DNA of 64,000 bases from Photorhabdus australis DSM 17609 (GTDB taxonomy: Bacteria; Pseudomonadota; Gammaproteobacteria; Enterobacterales; Enterobacteriaceae), in assembly GCF_000711895.1 (NCBI RefSeq), contig NZ_JONO01000004.1:1-64000 (forward strand), given 5' to 3'. Both the position numbers and the translations under genes were made by a program. Positions 56,460-64,000 of this stretch are shown here, one piece after another. Position 1 is the first letter of the stretch; the number at the start of each line of letters is the position of its first letter. A model generated the notes under the pieces. It did not search any database, was not told where the DNA came from, and worked only from the letters and a program-made list of their open reading frames with translations.

Positions 56460-57341
56460 ATGACTACAGATATTAATGAATTCTTAAAAGCAGAAGCTTC
56501 ATTTATGCTAGGAACCCTGACATTAAAATCTAATATTATCGGGGCAATGCCATACGAAGGTGGCACCATTTTGATAGCCCAGGATAGTCCATTTTATCCT
56601 AAAAACTATAACTGGCCGGATCAATTATATGATAATGGAATAATTTCAATAGGCGATAAAAAACTTGCCGTAACAAAAGTTTACACCGCAGGTCTTTTCA
56701 ATGATCATTTATATATAGATCAGGAAATAACGAAACAAGATTCACCACCCAACAAGATTATTCCAGCCCACTATTTACCTGACTTACAAGAATTTTCTGA
56801 ACGAAACCTGATAGGGAAAACAGTCACTTTATCTGTGAATGATGAAACAAGATACAGGGTAAGTGCCGCACATTCTATGGCTCACTTTATGTCTCTCGCA
56901 TTAAACAAAGCAACAAATAGTATCTGGTCTAAGGTGTACGACACCGATGATTTGGGAAATTATAATTTAGATAAAGCCGCAATTTACCAATCTTCGATCA
57001 CAGAACTTAAATCAGTGGATATTTATCGCTTTGGTAAATCACTTAAAAAGAAAGGATTCGATAAAAATATATTAATTAAAAATCTGGATAAAATTAATAG
57101 AGAAGTGAATAGTACGCTCAATAATTGGCTAACCCAAGGAGCAGAAATCACAGTCGAATATAAATCAAAAGAGATCAGTGATACCAGATTATGGAAATCG
57201 ACTATTGACTCCACAGTAGTCACTATTCCATGTGGCGGCACTCATATAAACAATATCAATGAAGTCAAAGGGGTAAATGTTGAAATAAAGATCGGTGAAT
57301 CTGTTGATTTTATTCAAGTAATAACTCATTGTAGAATATAG
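56460..57341 (+). CDS. stand-alone AlaX-like tRNA-editing domain protein
   Basis: The 293-residue protein carries the two zinc motifs of the AlaRS/ThrRS second additional domain: HxxxH at His138-His142 (SAAHSMAHFM) and CxxxH at Cys258-His262 (IPCGGTHI). They are spaced as in AlaX proteins, which remove wrongly attached amino acids from tRNA. The N-terminal ~120 residues look like the small beta domain that precedes the editing core. There is no synthetase domain. It is monocistronic, 350 nt from the toxin-antitoxin pair and next to the hexuronate operon. Alternatives are a metal-dependent amidase or an enzyme serving an amino-acid antibiotic pathway. Confidence 0.7.
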   Translation: MTTDINEFLKAEASFMLGTLTLKSNIIGAMPYEGGTILIAQDSPFYPKNYNWPDQLYDNGIISIGDKKLAVTKVYTAGLFNDHLYIDQEITKQDSPPNKIIPAHYLPDLQEFSERNLIGKTVTLSVNDETRYRVSAAHSMAHFMSLALNKATNSIWSKVYDTDDLGNYNLDKAAIYQSSITELKSVDIYRFGKSLKKKGFDKNILIKNLDKINREVNSTLNNWLTQGAEITVEYKSKEISDTRLWKSTIDSTVVTIPCGGTHINNINEVKGVNVEIKIGESVDFIQVITHCRI

Positions 57342-57464
57342 CGCCCTAACTCACCTCTGTGGATTTGGATACTTGAATCTGAATGAGGCAAGTTAACCTC
57401 CACCAGAGTAACTTCCTGAGAATACAGCGTTGTTAACTCAAGGCCCGCTGATAATTAATCCATC

Positions 57465-58103
57465 CTACTTATTAATACCATTCACCAAAGCTACCGCTTC
57501 GCGAGTCAAACGGCCAATTTCCTGCCAGTTTTGGCTGTCTACCAGCGCTTTACTGACCATCCATGAACCACCGCACGCCACAATACGCGGCACTGCAAGG
57601 TAATCACAGATATTCTTCGGCCCTATCCCCCCAGTAGGCATAATTTGCAATTCAGTATAAGGTGCCAATATCGCTTTAATCATTGGCAAACCACCTGAAG
57701 GCTCCGCCGGGAAGAATTTCAGCAGTTTCAGCCCCAATTCCATTGCACCTTCAATCGCACTTGGGTTATTCACACCTGGAATAATCGGAATATTCAGTTC
57801 CTGACAGGCTTTAACGGTATTTGGATTAAAACCCGGGGAAACGATAAAAGTCGCCCCCGCTTCCTTGGCAGTAACCACCTGCTCACGATTCAGAACTGTT
57901 CCTGCACCAATCAGCATATTCGGCTGAGCCTTTCTCAGCAGACGAATAGCGTCCTCCGCTGCCGCAGAACGAAAAGTAATTTCCGCTACGGGTAAGCCAT
58001 TGTCAGCTAATGCTTTACCCAACGGAATAATATCTTCCACTCGGTCAACAGCAATCACCGGGACAATTTTTAACTGGCGTAACTGCTCAATCATTTGTTT
58101 CAT
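57465..58103 (-). CDS. eda: KDPG / 4-hydroxy-2-oxoglutarate aldolase
   Basis: The enzyme splits 2-keto-3-deoxy-6-phosphogluconate to pyruvate and glyceraldehyde-3-phosphate. The 212 residues match Eda. Motifs include PVIAVDRVEDIIPLGKALA, AEITFRSAAAEDAI with the catalytic Glu, GAGTVLNREQV, and the Schiff-base Lys in LKLLKFFPAE. It is the last gene of the minus-strand glucuronate operon and shares one base with kdgK (TGATG). Confidence 0.95.
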   Translation of the reverse strand: MKQMIEQLRQLKIVPVIAVDRVEDIIPLGKALADNGLPVAEITFRSAAAEDAIRLLRKAQPNMLIGAGTVLNREQVVTAKEAGATFIVSPGFNPNTVKACQELNIPIIPGVNNPSAIEGAMELGLKLLKFFPAEPSGGLPMIKAILAPYTELQIMPTGGIGPKNICDYLAVPRIVACGGSWMVSKALVDSQNWQEIGRLTREAVALVNGINK

Positions 58104-59065
58104 CAGTTTTTCTCCTGCTCTGAAAAGAAGCTGTCAGTCATCGTTTTAGTAACACTGCTTGGAATAATCGCCCCTTTATGCTGAATGACGATACCCGCAA
58201 GACGATGCCCCATGATTGCCGCTTGTTTTATCGGGCAACCCATTAGATAGCCAGCCAAAAACCCGGCATTAAAGGCATCTCCCGCCGCCGTAGTATCGAC
58301 CACTTTAGCAACCGGTTCCGTTGGGATCTGCTCAATCAGCATACCCTGTACCAAATGCTGATAATAGCAACCAGCAGCACCCACTTTAACAATAGCTTCT
58401 TTAACCCCAACCCGTTTGAGGCGAGCCATGATTTCTGTCACCGATTTATCCCCCCACAGATTACATTCATCTTCATCTGTCACCAGTGCCAGTGAGGTAA
58501 AAGGGAGTAATTTCTGATGGCAGGCTTGGGCTTCTGCCACACTTTCCCATAATGCTGGGCGGTAATTACTGTCAAAGACGATGGTTTTTCCTTGCTCAGC
58601 CAGTTCAGCCAACAGATTCAGTAACTTTTCACGATCATCGGTAGGCAAGATAGCCAAGCTGATGCCACTGAGATAAATAGCATCCATCTGCTGCAATGCT
58701 TGAATAATAGAAGAGAAATCTGGATGACGAACCGTATAACGGGCGGCGGAATCATTACGCCAGTACAGAAAGGTACGCTCTCCCTGTTCATCAAGTTGAA
58801 TCAAATACAATCCCGGTTGATGAACCGGATCACGCAAAACTAGTCGGGTATCAATACCCTCGTCTTGCCAACGTTTTATCATTCCTTCACTGAGTGAATC
58901 CATTCCCAACGCAGTCACAAAATTGACAGCAATTTTCTGTTGGCTTGCTCGTGCTAAATAAACCGCACTGTTCAGTGCATCACCACCAAAAGTCTGATGC
59001 ATAGTACCGAAAGGCGCGCCATTAAGTTCAATCATACATTCACCAAGGAACGCAATCTGCTTCAT
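58103..59065 (-). CDS. kdgK: 2-keto-3-deoxygluconate kinase
   Basis: This PfkB-family kinase phosphorylates KDG to KDPG. The 320 residues show the N-terminal [11 protein letters not shown] and [14 protein letters not shown] motifs and the C-terminal [16 protein letters not shown] motif with the catalytic Asp and anion hole. It overlaps uxaC by 4 nt (ATGA) and eda by 1 nt, which signals tight coupling in one operon. Confidence 0.95.
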   Translation of the reverse strand: MKQIAFLGECMIELNGAPFGTMHQTFGGDALNSAVYLARASQQKIAVNFVTALGMDSLSEGMIKRWQDEGIDTRLVLRDPVHQPGLYLIQLDEQGERTFLYWRNDSAARYTVRHPDFSSIIQALQQMDAIYLSGISLAILPTDDREKLLNLLAELAEQGKTIVFDSNYRPALWESVAEAQACHQKLLPFTSLALVTDEDECNLWGDKSVTEIMARLKRVGVKEAIVKVGAAGCYYQHLVQGMLIEQIPTEPVAKVVDTTAAGDAFNAGFLAGYLMGCPIKQAAIMGHRLAGIVIQHKGAIIPSSVTKTMTDSFFSEQEKN

Positions 59066-60486
59066 GGGTTTTCTCCCGGCAAAGCAAAATAACGGCGGGC
59101 GTTATTAAAGCAAATATCCTCAACCATTCGACCTAACATCAGTCTATCGTTGGGAATTTCACCATTTTCTGCCCATTGCCCCAACAAGTTACACAGAATG
59201 CGACGAAAGTATTCATGTCGTGTGTATGAAAGAAAGCTACGGGAATCAGTCAACATACCGACAAACTGGCTCAACACCCCAAGTTGAGAAAGTTGTTCAA
59301 GCTGGCGCAACATGCCATCTTTCTGATCATTGAACCACCAGCCCGAACCAAACTGCACTTTACCGGCAATCCCGCCCCCTTGGAAGTTACCAGCCATCGT
59401 TGCAATCACTTCGTTATCTCGTGGATTCAGGCAGTAAAGAATCGTTTTCGGCAATTCATCCGTCACATCCATACTATCCAGCAGGCGGGATAACGGCCAG
59501 GCGATATTATTATCACCAATGGAATCAAAACCACTATCCGCACCAAGCAGACGAAACATGCGGGTATTGTTGTTACGGATAGCGCCGATATGCAGCTGCA
59601 TCACCCAACCACGGGCCGCATATTGCCGACCAAGCCACACCAGAACCGCCGTTGTGTACTGCGCAATTTCAAACTCAGAGAGAGTATCGCCAGTCAGCCG
59701 TTTTTGCAGAATACCATTCAAGACTGTTTGCTCAGGAACCGGCGCATAACGCAGATTCTCTATGCCATGGTCAGCAGCCCGGCAGCCATGCTCGGCAAAA
59801 TGATTAAGACGATGCTCCAACGCGTGTAACAGATCAGCGAAAGAAGAGATCGATACATCAGCCACAACTTCAAGCTGTTTGATATAGTCAGTAAAACCCG
59901 CCAACTCGATTTTAAATACCCGGTCAGGGCGCCAACTCGGTAATACTTCGATACCAAAATTCTCGTCTGCCGCGATTTGGCGGTGATATTCCAGAGAATC
60001 CACCGGATCATCCGTTGTCCCAACCATTCGCACATTCATTTGCTGCATAATGCCACGAGCTGAAAACACCGGAGTTGCCAGCTTTTCATTGCATTGATGC
60101 CAGATTTCATCCGCAGTTTGCGGCCCAAACAATTTCCCGGTAACGCCAAATGGGCGACGTAATTCCAGATGTGTCCAGTGATAAAGCGGATTTCCTAATG
60201 TTAACGGTACAGTTTTTGCCCACGCCCGATATTTTTCATCATCACGGGTTTGCCTGCCGGTAATGAGTGATTCATCAATACCAACAGAACGCATTGCTCG
60301 CAATTTATAGTGGTCCCCTTCGAGCCAAATCTGACCAAGGTTATCAAACTGGCGGTTTTCAGCAATTTCACGTGGATTAAGATGACAGTGATAATCATAA
60401 ATCGGCATATCTGCGGCGTATTCATGATATAACTGGCGGGCAGTTTCATTGTTTAGTAGAAAATCTTCACACATAAAATTTTTCAT
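59062..60486 (-). CDS. uxaC: glucuronate isomerase
   Basis: UxaC turns D-glucuronate to D-fructuronate (and galacturonate to tagaturonate). The 474 residues (E. coli 470) start at [20 protein letters not shown] (60486). The metal site motif [15 protein letters not shown] is near the N-terminus, and [19 protein letters not shown] lies near the end. It follows uxuB by 21 nt. Confidence 0.95.
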   Translation of the reverse strand: MKNFMCEDFLLNNETARQLYHEYAADMPIYDYHCHLNPREIAENRQFDNLGQIWLEGDHYKLRAMRSVGIDESLITGRQTRDDEKYRAWAKTVPLTLGNPLYHWTHLELRRPFGVTGKLFGPQTADEIWHQCNEKLATPVFSARGIMQQMNVRMVGTTDDPVDSLEYHRQIAADENFGIEVLPSWRPDRVFKIELAGFTDYIKQLEVVADVSISSFADLLHALEHRLNHFAEHGCRAADHGIENLRYAPVPEQTVLNGILQKRLTGDTLSEFEIAQYTTAVLVWLGRQYAARGWVMQLHIGAIRNNNTRMFRLLGADSGFDSIGDNNIAWPLSRLLDSMDVTDELPKTILYCLNPRDNEVIATMAGNFQGGGIAGKVQFGSGWWFNDQKDGMLRQLEQLSQLGVLSQFVGMLTDSRSFLSYTRHEYFRRILCNLLGQWAENGEIPNDRLMLGRMVEDICFNNARRYFALPGENP

Positions 60487-60507
60487 ATTTCTCTCCTGCC
60501 ATCCCAT

Positions 60508-61965
60508 TCAGAATACTGCCACCGCCTGACGAGCGCCGCAATCTAGTAATCGCTGGTAAGCTTCAGTCACTGCCCGGACAAAATGCGGATTGGCTGACAA
60601 TGAATTGCCAAAAACAGCCAACAATGCAGGTACCACATCAGCAGATAACCCATATTGCTGGTAAATAGATTTAAATTGCTCCACCAGTGGATCGCGCACA
60701 TCAATCAATTTGTCTTGCTCATCTTTACCGCTGACATAACGCATCCATCCGGCAATACCTAAAGCCAGGTGAGGATAATCGCTGCCATTGATCAGGTGAT
60801 AAGTCACAGAGTCCAACATACGCTGTGGTAATTTCTGGCTGCCATCCATTGCTATCTGCCAAGTCTGGTGTTTAAGGCTGGGATTACTGAAACGCTCAAT
60901 CAGCAGATGGGCATATTGGGAAAGATCTGTTCCTATCGGCATCGTCAGAGTTGGTGCTTGCTCTTGCAACATCAGATCCAAAACGGCTTGCCGGTAATCG
61001 GGATTAACCATCGTATCAGCAATATGTGCATACCCTCCCAGATAACCCAGATAAGCCAAAAATGAGTGGCTACCGTTTAGCATCCGTAATTTCATGGTTT
61101 CAAAAGGCCCGACATCTTTAACGAATTGTGCCCCTGCTAAATCCCAGTTTGGGCGGCCATTGGCAAAATTATCTTCAATCACCCACTGACGGAAAGGTTC
61201 ACAGGTGATTGCACAGGGATCATATACACCTAACTGTTCGGCAATCTCCTCCAACGATTCTGATGTTGCAGCAGGAACAATGCGGTCAACCATTGTGCAT
61301 GGGAAAGTCACATTTAGTTCAATCCACTGCGCCAGTTTTTCATCACGTAAACGGGCAAAACCCACCACTGCTTCACGAGCAACATTGCCATTTTCTTTGA
61401 CGTTATCACAGGACATCACCGTCAGCGGCGGTAAACCACGTTCATAACGCAGGCGAAGCGCTTCAACAATATAGCCAATAGCGGATGTTGGTGCGGTTGG
61501 GTTGGCTAAATCTTGTTGAATCAACGCATTATTTTCATCCAGCTTACCGCTGGCTATATCGGTACAATAACCTTTTTCAGTGATTGTCAGAGAGATAATC
61601 GCCACCTGCGGCTGTGCCATGGTTGCCAGAATACCTTGCTGCCCCACAAACTCAGGATGCAAAGCATCAACCATAGAGCCAATAATTTTCAGCTCAGTTT
61701 TTTCTGCCTCTTTTTCCGCAATGGTACACAAGCAATCCTGATCTTTAAGTTGCTGAATCAACGTATGGCCGGAGAATAAGTTGACTTCACAAATTCCCCA
61801 ATCACTGTTTGTTTTTTCTAGCATATGATGCGTAAAAACTGCCTGATGTGCCCGATGAAACGCGCCACACCCCAGATGAACAATACGGGCAACCAACCTT
61901 TTACGATCATAGGAAGGGCAAGAAATAGCAGAGTTGATTTTGCAATTGGCTATATTGCGAATCAT
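60508..61965 (-). CDS. uxuB: D-mannonate oxidoreductase (fructuronate reductase)
   Basis: The protein of 485 residues belongs to the mannitol dehydrogenase family. It matches UxuB (E. coli 486) rather than UxaB: the start RIVHLGCGAFHRAHQAVFTH and the ending GARQAVAVF align with UxuB, as do ENVTFPCTMVDRIVPAA-like and MKLRMLNGSHSFLAYLGYLG motifs. It reduces fructuronate to mannonate with NADH. The next step needs UxuA, which is not in the window. Confidence 0.93.
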   Translation of the reverse strand: MIRNIANCKINSAISCPSYDRKRLVARIVHLGCGAFHRAHQAVFTHHMLEKTNSDWGICEVNLFSGHTLIQQLKDQDCLCTIAEKEAEKTELKIIGSMVDALHPEFVGQQGILATMAQPQVAIISLTITEKGYCTDIASGKLDENNALIQQDLANPTAPTSAIGYIVEALRLRYERGLPPLTVMSCDNVKENGNVAREAVVGFARLRDEKLAQWIELNVTFPCTMVDRIVPAATSESLEEIAEQLGVYDPCAITCEPFRQWVIEDNFANGRPNWDLAGAQFVKDVGPFETMKLRMLNGSHSFLAYLGYLGGYAHIADTMVNPDYRQAVLDLMLQEQAPTLTMPIGTDLSQYAHLLIERFSNPSLKHQTWQIAMDGSQKLPQRMLDSVTYHLINGSDYPHLALGIAGWMRYVSGKDEQDKLIDVRDPLVEQFKSIYQQYGLSADVVPALLAVFGNSLSANPHFVRAVTEAYQRLLDCGARQAVAVF

Positions 61966-62006
61966 GGAACAATTCCTTTTTTTTAAAACGCAAATTACCT
62001 GAATAA

Positions 62007-63308
62007 TTAGTAATTCAGTAACATCTTAGGCAACCACAGACTCAGCTGTGGCATAAAGGTCACCAGCATTAAGGCGATAATCAAAGCGCAGTACATTGGC
62101 ACCAGAGGCTTCAACACCTGATTAATACTGACCTCACCAATGGAACAACCAACAAATAGCGCACTTCCTACCGGCGGCGTACAGATACCAATAGCCAGAT
62201 TAAAGGTCATAATGATGCCGAAGTGTACCGGATCAACCCCCATATTCTGCGCCACAGGCAGAAAAATCGGCGTAAAAATCAGAATCGCCGGGGTCATATC
62301 CATAAAGGTGCCAACCAGTAACAGGATGATATTAATGACCAGCAGAATAACCAGCGGGTTTTCTGAAACTACCATCAATGCATCAGCAATCAGATAGGGC
62401 AGATCAGCATTTGCCATTGCCCAGGACATTCCCATTGATGCACCAATCAGCAGCAGAACAATGGAAGTGGTCACAGCAGAATCCAAAATGATTTTTGGCA
62501 GTTTAGTAATACTGACTTCGCGATAAATCAGCACTGCTAGTACAAAGCTGTACAACACTGCAATCGCGGAAGCTTCTGTCGCAGTAAAAATACCGGCAAT
62601 GATACCGCCCATAATAAGCACAATCAGCATCAGAGAAGGCAATGCACGAATCAAAGTGATAAAAAACTCGTTCCACGTGGGCCTTGGTGAGACTGGATAG
62701 CCACGGCGTTTAGCAATAATTGCCGCCACTATCATCAGAGATACCCCCATAAGAATGCCAGGAATATAACCTGCAAGAAACAGCGCAGCAATTGATGTAC
62801 CACCGGAAACCAGTGAATAAACAATCAAAGTATTACTTGGTGGGATCAACAAACCGATAGGGCAGGAAGCAATGTTTACTGCGGCAGAATATTCCGGTTC
62901 ATAGCCCTCTTTTTTCTGCATTGGCGCCATCGTTCCACCGACTGCCGCAGCAGATGCCACCGCAGAACCTGAAATTGCACCGAAAAACATATTCGCCATA
63001 ATATTGACGTGAACCAGTGAACCGGGCAAGCGACCACCAATAACTTTTGCCAGATTAATCAACCGGGTAGCAATTCCCCCCTGATTCATAATATTTCCCG
63101 CCAAAATAAAGAACGGAATAGCCAGTAAAGAGAAGTTATCAACACCTGCAGCCATACGTTGAGCGACAACAGTAATAGCCGTTTCCATTGGTAGCGTCAT
63201 CATAATGGCCAGTAATGATGACAAGCTAATCGCAAAGGATACCGGGACACCAAGTGCCAGTAATACCGCGAAACTACCAAACAAAGCTAAAACAACTTGC
63301 CAATCCAT
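62007..63308 (-). CDS. TRAP transporter large permease subunit (DctM type)
   Basis: The 433-residue protein has about 12 membrane segments and DctM/SiaM-type motifs (GVPVSFAISLSS, FFILAGNIMNQGGIATRL and IGLLIPPSN). TRAP transporters use a sodium gradient and a periplasmic binding protein to take up organic acids. The surrounding genes make a hexuronate such as glucuronate the likely substrate. The start at 63308 follows AGGATGAG. The DctQ gene ends 33 nt upstream. Confidence 0.92.
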   Translation of the reverse strand: MDWQVVLALFGSFAVLLALGVPVSFAISLSSLLAIMMTLPMETAITVVAQRMAAGVDNFSLLAIPFFILAGNIMNQGGIATRLINLAKVIGGRLPGSLVHVNIMANMFFGAISGSAVASAAAVGGTMAPMQKKEGYEPEYSAAVNIASCPIGLLIPPSNTLIVYSLVSGGTSIAALFLAGYIPGILMGVSLMIVAAIIAKRRGYPVSPRPTWNEFFITLIRALPSLMLIVLIMGGIIAGIFTATEASAIAVLYSFVLAVLIYREVSITKLPKIILDSAVTTSIVLLLIGASMGMSWAMANADLPYLIADALMVVSENPLVILLVINIILLLVGTFMDMTPAILIFTPIFLPVAQNMGVDPVHFGIIMTFNLAIGICTPPVGSALFVGCSIGEVSINQVLKPLVPMYCALIIALMLVTFMPQLSLWLPKMLLNY

Positions 63309-63340
63309 AAGCTCATCCTCTTCTGTCTTGTCTGGTGATT

Positions 63341-63847
63341 TCAATGACTTTCTGAAATGGCAGTATCTTTGCCTGAAAAATTCTGAATAAGAGCAACGCT
63401 ATCTACCAGCACATAGAAGATCATCAGAACACCGCTGATTGGCAGACATAAGTAGACATATCCCATCGGTAGCCCCAACGCGGGAGTGATTTGCCCAGTT
63501 TCAAGCGTCGAAATAGCCAGCACCGATCCGCCATATACCAGCACCACGGAAGCAAACAGAGCAATCGAGGTCTGTACAACCAGACCCACAATATTTTTAC
63601 CTACCCTCTTAAGTTTCATCGCTAACAGGTCGATAGCTAAGTGGCGGTGTTGGCCTGTGGTATATGCTGCGCCAATCATAGCGACCCACATAAACAGATA
63701 ACGGGCGAGTTCATCCGTTACCGTACTCGGCGTACCAAGTACATAGCGGGAAACGACCTGCCATGTCACACAAAACACCAAAAAAACAGAAAGGCAGATT
63801 GTAAAAAATGCCAAGCCTTTATTGATGTAATCCACAAGGTTTTTCAT
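63341..63847 (-). CDS. TRAP transporter small permease subunit (DctQ type)
   Basis: The protein of 168 residues has four membrane segments and the DctQ landmarks VVSRYVLGTPSTVTDELARY and FMWVAMIGAAYTTGQHRHLA. It pairs with the large subunit encoded next. No DctP binding-protein gene is found between it and the promoter, nor later in the operon. Confidence 0.92.
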   Translation of the reverse strand: MKNLVDYINKGLAFFTICLSVFLVFCVTWQVVSRYVLGTPSTVTDELARYLFMWVAMIGAAYTTGQHRHLAIDLLAMKLKRVGKNIVGLVVQTSIALFASVVLVYGGSVLAISTLETGQITPALGLPMGYVYLCLPISGVLMIFYVLVDSVALIQNFSGKDTAISESH

Positions 63848-63882
63848 GGAACTTGTCCTTTATTGGCTTTAATAGATGCCAC

Positions 63883-63922
63883 ATTTGGTCAACCAAATAA
63901 CCGAGAAATGCTTGACCAAAAT
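63883..63922 (-). promoter_or_regulatory. pair of UxuR/ExuR-like operators
   Basis: ATTTGGTCAACCAAAT (63883-63898) is a near-perfect palindrome resembling the TTGGT-ACCAA sites of the GntR-type repressors UxuR and ExuR. A weaker copy, AATGCTTGACCAAAAT, lies at 63907-63922, centres 24 nt apart. Both lie between the predicted start of transcription and the DctQ gene, as expected for repression lifted by hexuronates. Confidence 0.65.
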
Positions 63923-63942
63923 AAGTAAAGAGAACGTTATGT

Positions 63943-63994
63943 CACCAGGATTATAAGATCCAGGTCAAAAAAACATCCAGTGAGCGGGATCACA
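63943..63994 (-). promoter_or_regulatory. CRP-dependent promoter of the hexuronate operon
   Basis: Read on the minus strand, TGTGA-TCCCGC-TCACT (63994-63979) is a strong CRP site. TATAAT (63955-63950) follows as a perfect -10, with no good -35. The CRP centre lies about 42-44 nt before the expected start near 63943-63945, the class II position. Confidence 0.7.
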
Positions 63995-64000
63995 AACTGA

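Noticed and set aside
60508-61965. Annotation as tagaturonate reductase UxaB
   Set aside because: The length and the start and end segments align with fructuronate reductase UxuB, and no galacturonate-specific gene (uxaA, exuT) is near.
1-64000. tRNA, rRNA, CRISPR array or prophage
   Set aside because: No cloverleaf-like sequence, rRNA signature, regularly spaced repeat or phage structural gene was seen in reading the window; small RNAs other than RyhB could be missed by eye.

Overview
The window looks like chromosomal DNA of a low-GC member of the Enterobacterales, most likely Photorhabdus (Morganellaceae), with Xenorhabdus as the alternative. The housekeeping genes read as close relatives of their Escherichia coli counterparts and keep enterobacterial order (aroK-aroB-damX-dam-rpe-gph-trpS, mrcA-nudE-igaA-hslR-hslO-pckA, tex-feoABC, bioH/gntX-nfuA, glpEGR/glpD). 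Spacers are AT-rich and hold ERIC repeats and insertion-sequence remnants. The organism call is inference; no 16S gene is present.

Layout. 0-1.5 kb: the 3' end of an IS630-type transposase abutting a decayed phosphoethanolamine transferase. 1.6-5.6 kb: acs-yjcH-actP (acetate use), divergent from sodA-yiiM. 7.4-10.1 kb: a single autotransporter gene between two copies of an 18-bp hairpin repeat. 10.1-16.2 kb: trpS-gph-rpe-dam-damX-aroB-aroK, all on the minus strand. 16.5-19.5 kb: a hofMNOQ competence-pilus set in which HofQ appears to be a HofP-HofQ deletion fusion. 19.6-28.4 kb: mrcA, nudE, igaA, hslR, hslO, pckA.

28.4-41.8 kb is the accessory region, lying where E. coli has envZ-ompR-greB between pckA and tex. 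It holds a pirin gene (yhhW), the Fur-regulated small RNA RyhB, a FixL/FixJ-like two-component system next to a secreted HbpS/GlcG-type protein, a lipoprotein pullulanase, an orphan cyanase, a Baeyer-Villiger-type monooxygenase paired with an alpha/beta hydrolase, and several gene and IS remnants.

41.8-55 kb: tex, feoABC, a broken partial duplication of the bioH-gntX junction whose breakpoint meets an ERIC fragment, a HigBA-type toxin-antitoxin pair with a frameshifted toxin, intact bioH, gntX and nfuA, then glpEGR and glpD separated by a complete ERIC element. 55.4-57.4 kb: a VapC/ribbon-helix-helix pair whose toxin lacks one expected catalytic aspartate, and a stand-alone AlaX-like tRNA-editing protein. 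57.5-64 kb: a glucuronate operon (TRAP transporter subunits Q and M, uxuB, uxaC, kdgK, kdgA) behind a good CRP site and two UxuR/ExuR-like operators. No TRAP binding-protein gene or uxuA is seen within the window.

Main functional themes are carbon intake (acetate, glycerol-3-phosphate, hexuronates, alpha-glucans), iron (Fur boxes, RyhB, FeoABC, MnSOD, NfuA) and remodelling by small mobile repeats. No tRNA, rRNA or CRISPR array was found.
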